A stretch of 64,000 nucleotides of DNA from NCBI GenBank assembly GCA_964541755.1, contig CAZIRF010000003.1, positions 68,934-132,933 on the forward strand, written 5' to 3'. Origin of the DNA: CAZIRF01 sp964541755 (GTDB taxonomy: Bacteria; Spirochaetota; Spirochaetia; Treponematales; Breznakiellaceae). A model generated the notes under the pieces. That model saw nothing but the letters and a program-made list of their open reading frames with translations, was not told the DNA's origin and did not search any database. This document shows positions 8,778 through 17,200 of this stretch, piece after piece (the stretch's first letter is position 1; the number at the start of each line of letters is the position of its first letter). The translations under genes were made by a program, and so were the position numbers.

Positions 8778-9780
8778 AGAAAATAGCTGCGATATTCTTA
8801 TTTACCAATCCGATGACGGAAATATTAAAGTAGACGTACAGTTAGTAGACGAATCAGTCTGGCTGACTCAGGGGCAAATGGCACAACTCTTTAACAAGGA
8901 TAAGCGAACAATATCCGAGCATATTAGTAATATATTTAAAGACGGAGAATTACAAAAAGATTCAGTTGTCCGGAATTCCCGGACAACTGCTGATGATGGT
9001 AAAAGCTATGATATGAATTACTATAACCTTGATGTCATTATTTCGACAGGTTACCGTGTAAAATCCCGGCAGGGCACTCATTTCCGTATCTGGGCGACCC
9101 AAAGGCTAAAAGAGTATATCATTAAAGGCTTCACACTGAACTCTGAACGATATAAAACCGGAAATTCCATGAACTATTTTAATGAGTTACAGGAAAGAAT
9201 CCGGGAGATCCGAATTTCCGAGCGCTTCTTTTATCAGAAGATCAAGGATATCTACGCAACAAGTATTGATTATGATCCCAAGGATGAGAAGACCCTTGAG
9301 TTTTTCAAGATCGTTCAAAATAAGCTTCTCTGGGCTATTAGCCGTCAAACCGCAGCAGAGCTTATCTATCGCAGGGTAGATGCCAATCTGCCTCTGATGG
9401 GCATGCAATCTTACGACAAAAAGTATACGGATAAGATCAAAAAAGCCGATATCAGTATAGCCAAGAATTACCTTAACGAAGAAGAAATAAAGCTTCTGGG
9501 ATTATTGGTAGAGCAATATCTCGCCTTTGCCGAAACCATGGCTCAGCAGCATACTCCCATGTATATGAAAGACTGGATAGAACGATTGGATAGCATTTTG
9601 CAGTTGAATGGACGGGAGCTGCTTACTCACGCGGGCAGTATCAGTCACCAAAAAGCTCTGGAGAAATCATCAGAGGAATACAAAAAGTATACAGAGACAA
9701 AAAGGAAACTTGAGAAAGAAATGAGCCTTAAAGAACTTGAGAACGATATAAACCAGTTAAAAGGGAAAAAGCAGCAATGA
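8767..9780 (+). CDS. RhuM-family protein inside the hsd operon
   Basis: A 337-residue protein similar to Salmonella RhuM: it contains ESVWLTQGQMAQLF, a helix-turn-helix-like segment (about residues 34-60), then the conserved YNLDVIISTGYRVKS block and a long helical C-terminus. RhuM homologues often sit inside type I restriction loci. Their role is unproven, with DNA binding or regulation being plausible. The GTG at 8767 is chosen because homology starts here; an ATG at 8692 would read through hsdS in another frame. It overlaps hsdS by 11 nt and hsdM by 4 nt (ATGA), so it is translationally coupled to both. Confidence 0.85.
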   Translation: MENKENSCDILIYQSDDGNIKVDVQLVDESVWLTQGQMAQLFNKDKRTISEHISNIFKDGELQKDSVVRNSRTTADDGKSYDMNYYNLDVIISTGYRVKSRQGTHFRIWATQRLKEYIIKGFTLNSERYKTGNSMNYFNELQERIREIRISERFFYQKIKDIYATSIDYDPKDEKTLEFFKIVQNKLLWAISRQTAAELIYRRVDANLPLMGMQSYDKKYTDKIKKADISIAKNYLNEEEIKLLGLLVEQYLAFAETMAQQHTPMYMKDWIERLDSILQLNGRELLTHAGSISHQKALEKSSEEYKKYTETKRKLEKEMSLKELENDINQLKGKKQQ

Positions 9781-11303
9781 CAGACTCAACCATCATTTCG
9801 AAAATCTGGAACCTCGCGAATGTCCTTAGGGACGATGGCGTGGGGTACGGCGATTACCTGGAGCAGATTACCTATCTCCTCTTTCTCAAGATGGCCGATG
9901 AACTGAACAAGCCGCCTTACAACAAAGGCTTGCACTTCCCCCGTCTGAAAGATGTTGAAAATAACGAGATTAAAGACGGCGATTACTGCAATTGGGAAAC
10001 CCTGGTCAGTAAACGCGGTGCCGAACTGGAAGCTTTCTACGTGCAAATGCTTCGCAGCCTCAGTACCGAAAAAGGCATGCTGGGACAGATCTTTACCAAA
10101 AGCCAGAACAAGATTCAGGATCCGGCCAAGCTCTTGCGGGTCATCAACATGATTGATCAGGAACAATGGTCTTTGATGGGGGCCGATATCAAAGGTCGCA
10201 TCTACGAAGGACTGCTGGAAAAGAATGCTGAAGACACCAAATCCGGAGCCGGACAGTACTTTACCCCGCGCGCCCTGATTAAAACCATGGTAGCATGTGT
10301 CCAGCCCAAGCCGATGAAAACAATCGCCGACCCTGCTTGCGGTACGGGAGGATTCTTTCTGGCTGCCTACGACTGGATCGTGGCCAACAACCAGCTGGAC
10401 AAGGAAGAGAAGGAATTCCTCAAAAACAACACATTCCATGGAAACGAAATCGTGGCCAATACCCGCCGTTTATGCCTGATGAATATGTACCTGCACAACA
10501 TAGGCGAGATCGACGGGGAGAGTTTTATCTCGTCCAATGATGCACTGGTCTCAGACGATGGAAGCCGCTACGATTACGTACTGGCGAATCCCCCCTTTGG
10601 AAAGAAAAGCAGCATGACCATTACCAACGCACAGGGGGAAGCAGAGAAAGAGGATTTGAGCTACAACCGTCAAGACTTTTGGGAAACAACCTCCAACAAG
10701 CAGCTCAACTTTTTGCAGCATATCAGAACCATGCTGAAGGTTACCGGGGAAGCCGCCGTGGTTTTACCGGATAATGTACTGTTCGAAGGCGGAGCCGGTG
10801 AAGAGGTTCGAAAACAGCTCATGAAAACCACAGATCTTCATACCATTCTGCGTTTGCCCACCGGGCTGTTCTATGCCAACGGTGTAAAGGCCAACGTGCT
10901 TTTTTTTGATAATAAAGCTGCCAGTAAAGAAGTCCAGACAAAAGAAGTGTGGATCTACGATTACCGTACCAATATTCACCATACCCTGAAAAAAAAGCAG
11001 ATGGTCACAGAAGACCTGACCGAATTCGTGCAGCTGTACAACCCCGGGAATCGCCATAAACGCAAGGAAACATGGAGCGAAGCGAATCCCGAAGGCCGCT
11101 GGAGAAAATTCAGCTATGAAGAAATCCTGGCACGGGATAAAACCAACCTAGATATCTTCTGGCTGAAAGATCAGAGTCTGACCGACCTGGACAACCTTCC
11201 CGATCCGGATATTCTTGCCAATGAGATCATTGAGAATCTCGAGTCGGGCCTGAACAGTTTCAGGGAAATTATGGATACGATCAACGGGGATGTGGAGGAA
11301 TGA
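9777..11303 (+). CDS. hsdM: type I restriction-modification N6-adenine methyltransferase (M) subunit
   Basis: 508 residues. The N-terminal helical HsdM domain (IWNLANVLRDDGVGYGDYLEQITYLLF region, split here for length) is followed by the SAM-binding methylase fold: motif I DPACGTGGFF near residue 185 and the catalytic NPPF motif near 271. With HsdS it methylates adenines in the bipartite target. It overlaps rhuM by ATGA and ends the operon. Directly at its stop, an ATG opens a 23-codon frame (MRKARYSLEQW...) that ends at 11371, probably the stump of a lost downstream gene or simply noise. Confidence 0.95.
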   Translation: MTDSTIISKIWNLANVLRDDGVGYGDYLEQITYLLFLKMADELNKPPYNKGLHFPRLKDVENNEIKDGDYCNWETLVSKRGAELEAFYVQMLRSLSTEKGMLGQIFTKSQNKIQDPAKLLRVINMIDQEQWSLMGADIKGRIYEGLLEKNAEDTKSGAGQYFTPRALIKTMVACVQPKPMKTIADPACGTGGFFLAAYDWIVANNQLDKEEKEFLKNNTFHGNEIVANTRRLCLMNMYLHNIGEIDGESFISSNDALVSDDGSRYDYVLANPPFGKKSSMTITNAQGEAEKEDLSYNRQDFWETTSNKQLNFLQHIRTMLKVTGEAAVVLPDNVLFEGGAGEEVRKQLMKTTDLHTILRLPTGLFYANGVKANVLFFDNKAASKEVQTKEVWIYDYRTNIHHTLKKKQMVTEDLTEFVQLYNPGNRHKRKETWSEANPEGRWRKFSYEEILARDKTNLDIFWLKDQSLTDLDNLPDPDILANEIIENLESGLNSFREIMDTINGDVEE

Positions 11304-11363
11304 GGAAAGCGCGGTACAGCTTGGAGCAGTGGATACCGGGCGCCAGCTGCGTGAGGGATTGGA

Positions 11364-11447
11364 GCGGGTAGCCCGGATGCCCCAAGCGCCTGAGCGCTTG
11401 GGGTACCGTACTACCCGCGTAAAGCCCGACCCCGCCGCGAGGCGGGG
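11364..11447. repeat. composite palindrome at the right edge of the restriction island
   Basis: An outer stem GCGGGTAG (11364-11371) / CTACCCGC (11411-11418) encloses a perfect 10-bp hairpin CCCCAAGCGC-CTGA-GCGCTTGGGG (11380-11403). A further hairpin CCCCGCC-GCGA-GGCGGGG (11430-11447) follows. It could terminate the hsd operon and the convergent aminopeptidase gene. It could also be an extragenic palindrome or a scar at the island boundary. It lies exactly where composition returns to that of the chromosome. Confidence 0.6.
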
Positions 11448-11498
11448 GCACGCCCTTCTTGTTCTGATGCGCTGCGGGATCGGGTTATTGAGTGCGGG

Positions 11499-12620
11499 TC
11501 AGAGCTTGATGATGCGGGATTTGGTAAGGATCTCCGGACCTTTCGGGCCGATGAGGACGTCGTTTTCGAGGCGGCAGCCGCCCTGGCGGGGGTCGTAGAG
11601 GCCGGGTTCGACGGTAAAGATCATGCCCTGTTCGAGGCGCCAGGCGTTGTCGGCGCGGGAGCGCAGGAAGGGTTGTTCGTGGGCTTCGAGGCCGATGCCG
11701 TGGCCCAGGCCGTGGGGCATGGTTTTTTTGGACTTTTCGAAGAAGGAGTCGACGTATATGGCCAGTTCCCGGGCGGCCATGCCGTCCTTGATGCGGGCCA
11801 TGGCCTGGTCGTGGGCCTTCTGTACCAGGGTGACGAGGCGGTTTTGCGCGGGCGAGAGGGGCCCGCGGGCGATGGTGAGGGTGACGTCGCTGGAGTAGCC
11901 CTTGTATTTGAGGCCGAAGTCGAGGATGGACAGGCCCTTGTCGCCGATGGGGGCGTTGGTGTAGTTGGGAAAGGCGTGGATGGCGAAGGAGCGGGTGCTG
12001 CCGGCGGCGAGGGTTTCGAAGCCGCAGCCTTCGCAGCCGCGCTTGCGGCCCTCGGCGTCGATGAAGAGGGCGATGTCGGTCTCGCTGATGGGCTTGCCGC
12101 GCTCGAACTCGGCCTGGACGCGGTCGATGATGTCGTTGGTAATGGCCGACACCTTGCGGTAGATGGCGATTTCCCGCTCGTCTTTTATGGCGCGGCGGGC
12201 GGTAATGTAGTCGCGGACGCCTTCGCGGCGGCAGAGGACGTCCCAGTCGCGCAGGGTTTCCACGTACTGCAGGAAGACGGGGTAGGGGGTGGTGTCGGGG
12301 ATTTCGATGCGGCTGCCGACGGGGAGTTTGAGCATGTCGGCGATGGTGCGGACGGCGCTGATGGGGTCGCGGCCGAACTCGTTGTAGGCGACGATGCGGT
12401 CGGCATGGCCGTGTTTGGCGGCGAGGTGTTCGTCCCAGGCGACGAGTATGCAGCGCTGGTCGGCGACGAGGAAGACGAGGGCGTCGGCGTGGTGGCCGGT
12501 GAGCCAGCGGACGGCGGGGTCGCGGTGGGCCTCGCTGTCTTCGAGCATGACCATGGCAATATTTTCACTGTCCATCCAACGGTAGAGGGCGTGTTGCCGT
12601 TCTTCGTAACAACTGTCCAT
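11499..12620 (-). CDS. M24-family Xaa-Pro aminopeptidase (aminopeptidase P-like)
   Basis: About 373 residues: an N-terminal creatinase/prolidase-like domain, then the pita-bread metallopeptidase. The dinuclear metal site is recognisable: Asp pair in LDFGLKYKGYSSDVTL, His in MPHGLGHGIGLEAHE, Glu in FTVEPGLY and Glu in RLENDVLIG. It removes N-terminal residues next to proline in the cytoplasm. The ATG at 12620 is preferred because family homology begins at YEERQHALYRWM; a TTG at 12656 would add 12 residues. It is convergent with the hsd operon and divergent from the sensor gene. Confidence 0.88.
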   Translation of the reverse strand: MDSCYEERQHALYRWMDSENIAMVMLEDSEAHRDPAVRWLTGHHADALVFLVADQRCILVAWDEHLAAKHGHADRIVAYNEFGRDPISAVRTIADMLKLPVGSRIEIPDTTPYPVFLQYVETLRDWDVLCRREGVRDYITARRAIKDEREIAIYRKVSAITNDIIDRVQAEFERGKPISETDIALFIDAEGRKRGCEGCGFETLAAGSTRSFAIHAFPNYTNAPIGDKGLSILDFGLKYKGYSSDVTLTIARGPLSPAQNRLVTLVQKAHDQAMARIKDGMAARELAIYVDSFFEKSKKTMPHGLGHGIGLEAHEQPFLRSRADNAWRLEQGMIFTVEPGLYDPRQGGCRLENDVLIGPKGPEILTKSRIIKL

Positions 12621-12678
12621 GCCTACCACTATGCCGGTATGCGCGGTCTCCTGCAAGTGCTTTTCGTTCCTCCATCCA

Positions 12679-12707
12679 TTGACCGGGGCCCCCCGGAAAA
12701 CTAGACT
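12679..12707 (+). promoter_or_regulatory. promoter of the 7TM sensor gene, leaderless type
   Basis: TTGACC (12679-12684), a 17-bp spacer, then TAGACT (12702-12707). The -10 box ends 6 nt before the ATG at 12714, so the first transcribed base should be at or next to the start codon. No Shine-Dalgarno is present. Confidence 0.6.
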
Positions 12708-12713
12708 CCCTGT

Positions 12714-13979
12714 ATGGTCGTTGCGGCGGGTTCCTATTATGTATATGTCATTCTCGCGGTATTGCTCCTTGCCGTGTTGATTCCGTCGTTGGTATATGCC
12801 CTGCGCCAGACGGTTGCGCTTACCCGGCCGGGGGCCTGGCGGGTTCTTGTTCCCTATTTGTCATTTACCATTCTGTACCTCGTGTTCAACTTGTTGGAAA
12901 TATTTGCATCGACTCCGGACCGGGCCCGGCTTTTTGCGTCGCTGTGCTACATCAGTAGTGGAACGGTGCCCACCTGGTGGTTTCTCTTTTGCCTCCATTT
13001 TTCGGGGTACAGTGCCCTGGCGCGCCGTTTGGCGCCGGTCCTGTGGATTATCCCGGTGCTCGCCATTGCCATTGTTTTTACGAATCCCTTTCACCACTGG
13101 CACTGGGAGGCGCTCTCTTATACCCGCGTCGGTCCTTTCATGCGGATGGCGGTCGAATCGTACGGGGCTTGGTTCTGGTTTTTGGCTTCCTGGACGGCAC
13201 TCCTCGTTATTTCGGGCACGAGCATCATCGCCATCTCCATTGCACGCCGTTCACTGGCCATCCATCGGCAGGTGTTGATTGTGGCAGCGGGGACCTTGGT
13301 GCCGGTTCTCTTCAATGGCATCTACCTTTTGCGTTTGATTCCCGGCTGGGACAAGGATTATACCCCGATAGGCTACGGGGTGGCCGGCGTCCTGTTCACC
13401 CTGGGGGTTTTCTACAACCGTCTCTTCGATATTGTACCCCTGGCCCGCCGCGCCCTGGTTGAGGCCCTGCCCGATGCGGTCTTTGCCGTTGAAGGGGGGA
13501 ATCGCCTCCTGGAGATGAATACGAAGGCCAAGGAGCTCTTTGCCCTGGAGGATGCCTTTCCCGGTTCGCCCCTGCCCAAGGATGGGCCGCTGGCAGCGGT
13601 CCTTGAGGCCTTCGGGGAGCGGGATGCAGTGGAATTCGGGGCCGATGAGAGCGGGTGGTACGAGGGTCGCTGTACCACTATTTCGGCCGGTGGGCGTGTC
13701 CTGCAGCTCTACTCGTTTCGCGATATTACCGAACGGCGGCGGCTCTTGCAGGACAAGACCCGGCTCGTAACCCGGCTTTCCGAGGCCCTCGCCGAACTCA
13801 AGACCCTGCGCGGGATTGTCCCGATTTGCTCATCCTGCAAGAAGATTCGTGACGATTCGGGGTATTGGCAGCAGGTTGACGAATACCTCTCGACCCACAG
13901 CGATCTGGAGTTTACCCACGGGATCTGCCCCGACTGTCGCGAACGGCTCTACGGCGACGGGGATTCGGCGGCTCATTGA
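12714..13979 (+). CDS. 7TM sensor protein with PAS-like domain and C-terminal CxxC...CPDC module
   Basis: 421 residues. The first 235 form seven hydrophobic helices resembling the histidine-kinase N7TM sensory domain. A PAS-like region follows (about 240-345, with ALPDAVFAVEGGNRLLEMN). The tail has a linker (LAELKTLRGI) and a compact module, VPICSSCKKIRDDSGYW then HGICPDC, at about 365-410, probably a zinc-binding ribbon (inference). No kinase, cyclase or EAL/GGDEF output is encoded, so the module may be the output or a protein-interaction unit. The same module ends the response regulator at 63271. Confidence 0.75.
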   Translation: MVVAAGSYYVYVILAVLLLAVLIPSLVYALRQTVALTRPGAWRVLVPYLSFTILYLVFNLLEIFASTPDRARLFASLCYISSGTVPTWWFLFCLHFSGYSALARRLAPVLWIIPVLAIAIVFTNPFHHWHWEALSYTRVGPFMRMAVESYGAWFWFLASWTALLVISGTSIIAISIARRSLAIHRQVLIVAAGTLVPVLFNGIYLLRLIPGWDKDYTPIGYGVAGVLFTLGVFYNRLFDIVPLARRALVEALPDAVFAVEGGNRLLEMNTKAKELFALEDAFPGSPLPKDGPLAAVLEAFGERDAVEFGADESGWYEGRCTTISAGGRVLQLYSFRDITERRRLLQDKTRLVTRLSEALAELKTLRGIVPICSSCKKIRDDSGYWQQVDEYLSTHSDLEFTHGICPDCRERLYGDGDSAAH

Positions 13980-14047
13980 GTTTGCAGGGCTGCCGGGAAA
14001 GCCGCCCTGTTTCCCTGCCGCACAAGGGGTGATGCGGGCCCGCTCTC

Positions 14048-14279
14048 TTGTCGCCATCGGTCTTTTTCTCTATGATACGGATACTGTGAAGAGTGTTATC
14101 GGCCCCGAAAGGGGCAGCCCCTCCCGGGGCCGTCATTCCGGGGCGTGTCTGTTCGAGGCGCGCCATACCGGACACCAGCCCGCGTCCTTCCCGGGACCGG
14201 ATGCAACCGCCTGTGTGTTATTGGCGTCGAACAGGGAAGCCCCAAGCGGGTGTTACCGAACTATCCAAGGAATGTACCC
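14048..14279 (+). promoter_or_regulatory. promoter and long structured leader of the activase gene
   Basis: TTGTCG (14048-14053), 17 bp, TATGAT (14071-14076) predicts a start near 14083 and a leader of almost 200 nt. The leader contains GCCCC-GAAA-GGGGC (14102-14115), whose right arm can instead pair with GCCCCT at 14117-14122; such mutually exclusive hairpins are common in attenuators. No known riboswitch consensus is evident. The rest of 13980-14279 holds no gene. Confidence 0.35.
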
Positions 14280-17200
14280 ATGAGCAAGACCTTATACCTC
14301 GGCATTGACGCAGGCTCCACAACCGTCAAGTTTGCGATCATCAATTGGGCCGGGGAGCTCCTCCACGGCGAGTACCTGCGTCACCGCGCCGACATCAGAA
14401 AGACCCTTGTCGATTTGGCCGATCGCGCCTTTGCCTTTGCCGAAGCCTCCGGGGCCGAGGCCCTCAAGGTCGTGGCGACCGGTTCGGGGGGCTTCGCCGT
14501 CTCCCGCTGGATGGGGATTCCCTTTGTCCAGGAGGTCGTCGCCTCGACATCTGCGGTGCGCGAGATCATTCCCCAGACGGATGTCGCCATCGAGTTGGGC
14601 GGCGAGGATGCGAAGATTACCTACTTTACCGGGGGCATCGAGCAGCGCATGAACGGCACCTGCGCCGGTGGTACGGGGGCCTTTATCGACCAGATGGCGG
14701 CCCTTTTGAACACCGATGCCGACGGCCTCAACGAGCTGGCCCGCGGTTCGACGACCATCTACCCCATCGCCGCCCGCTGTGGCGTTTTCGCCAAGACCGA
14801 TATCCAGCCTCTCGTGAACGAGGGTGCGCGCCGCGAGGATATCGCGGCGAGTATCTTCCAGGCTGTCGTCAACCAGACCATCTCCGGGCTCGCCTGCGGG
14901 AAGCCCATACGCGGCAAGGTCGCCTTCCTGGGCGGGCCCCTGCACTTTATGGAGCAGGCCCGCCGCCGATTTATCGAGACCCTCAAACTCAAGGACGACG
15001 AGGCCATAGTCCCCGAGAACTCCCAGCTCTTCGTGGCCATGGGCGCGGCGGTCGAGGCGCGCAAGCACAAGGCCGACGCCCTTACCCTCGCAGACCTGCG
15101 TACCCGTGTCGCGGGGCTTACCGGTGTTGCCGAGCCGGAGGTCGCCCGCCTCGAACCCCTCTTTGCCAACGATGAAGAACTCGCGGCTTTCCGGGCCCGC
15201 CATGCCAAAAACAGTGCCCCGCGCCGTCCCCTGGAACAGGCGAAGGGGGCCCTCTTTCTGGGCATCGACGCCGGTTCCACAACGACCAAGGCGGCCCTCG
15301 TCGACGAGGATGGGGCCATACTCGAGAGTTACTACAGCAACAATGGCGGGCACCCCCTCAAGGTGGCCGTTCAGTTCCTCAAGGAACTCTATACGCGCTT
15401 GCCGGAAGGGGCTTGGATAGGCAGGTCCTGTTCGACCGGTTACGGCGAAAACCTCGTCCAGGTGGCGCTCAAAGCCGATACCGGCGAGGTCGAGACCATC
15501 GCCCACTGTCGCGCCGCGCGCGCCTTTGCCCCCACGGTGGACTTCCTCCTCGATATCGGCGGGCAGGACATGAAGTGTCTGCGCCTCAAGGACGGGGCGG
15601 TGAGCTCCATCCTGCTCAATGAAGCGTGTTCTGCCGGCTGCGGCTCCTTTATCGAATCCTTTGGCAACTCCCTGGGGCTCCAGGTACAGGAATTCGCCAA
15701 GACGGCCCTTGAATCGCGCAGCCCGGTCGATTTGGGGACGCGATGCACTGTTTTTATGAACAGTCGCGTCAAGCAGGCCCAGAAGGAAGGGGCCTCGGTG
15801 GGGGATATCTCTGCCGGGCTCTCCTACAGTGTTATCAAGAATGCTCTTTTCAAGGTTATCAAGCTGCGCGACGCGTCCCAACTGGGGAATACCGTCCTCG
15901 TGCAGGGCGGCACCTTCCTCAACGATGCCGTTCTGCGCGCCTTCGAGACTGTTGCGGGCAAGGAAGTTATCCGGCCCGATGTCGCGGGGCTGATGGGCGC
16001 CTACGGCGCGGCCCTCATTGCGCGCGACCAGTGGCGGGATGCGGGGCGCACGGATCGTTCTGCCCTTGCCAGCGCGGATGAGCTCGATACCTTTACCAAC
16101 AAGACCGATATGAAGCGCTGCCCCGGGTGTACGAACAACTGTATGCTCACCATCAACCTCTTCCCGGGCGGGCGCCGCCTTATTACGGGTAACCGCTGTG
16201 ATCGCGGTCCCGATCTTGTGGCGCCGTCTTTGGCCTTGGGCAGTACCGATACGCCCTCGGGCGACGGCGCCGTGGCGGCGAGTTTGGCCGATGGGCACTT
16301 GAGTGTCCCTGCGCGGGTGAAAAAGGAGAAACTCCCCAACCTCTTCGCCTGGAAACTGGCGCGGACCTTTGCCTACAAGCCGCTCGCCCTTGAAAACGCC
16401 CCGCGCGGGCGTATCGGCATCCCCCGGGTCCTCAATCTCTACGAAAACTATCCCCTCTGGTTCACCCTCCTTACCGAACTGGGCTTCCGGGTGGAAATAT
16501 CCCCCCGGTCCAGCAAGCTGATATACGAAAAGGGCATTGAATCCATCCCCAGCGAGTCGGCCTGTTACCCGGCAAAGATTGCCCATGGGCACGTCGAGGC
16601 CCTTATCGAAAACGGGGTCGAGACCATCTTCTATCCCTGTGCCCCGTACGAAAAGAAAGAGGACGAGGGAGCCGGGAATCACTTCAACTGCCCCATCGTG
16701 ACGAGCTACCCCGAGGTTATCCGCAACAACGTCGAGGGTATGCGTACCGGTCGCGCCGGAGGGCATCCCATCCGCTACCTCAATCCCTTCCTGCCCATCG
16801 ACAACCGCGAGCGCCTTGCCGTCCGCATTGCCGAGGAATTCGCCGAGTGGGGCGTGACCCCCGAAGAGGCCCGCACCGCCACCGCAAAGGCCTGTGACGA
16901 GCAGGAGGCTTTCAAGCTTGAAGTTCGCCAGAAGGGCGAGGAAACCCTCGCCCTCATGAAGGAGCGCGGCTGGCAGGGCGTGGTTCTCGCCGGTCGTCCC
17001 TACCACATCGACCCGGAGATCAACCACGGTATCCCCGAACTCGTTTCCGGTCTGGGGCTCGTTGTCCTTACCGAGGACGCCGTCTCCCACCTGGGAGCGG
17101 TTCACCGCCCCCTGCGTGTCGTCGACCAGTGGACCTATCACACGCGACTGTACAATTCGGCCCAGTTTGTCACGACCCGGGACGACCTCGAGTTTATCCA

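Noticed and set aside
11300..11371. A 23-codon gene after hsdM
   Set aside because: The ATG overlaps the hsdM stop but the ribosome site is too close and the peptide has no match I know; more likely a stump or noise.
11364..11418. Integron attC-like site
   Set aside because: The long palindrome lacks the AAC/GTT core sites expected of attC.
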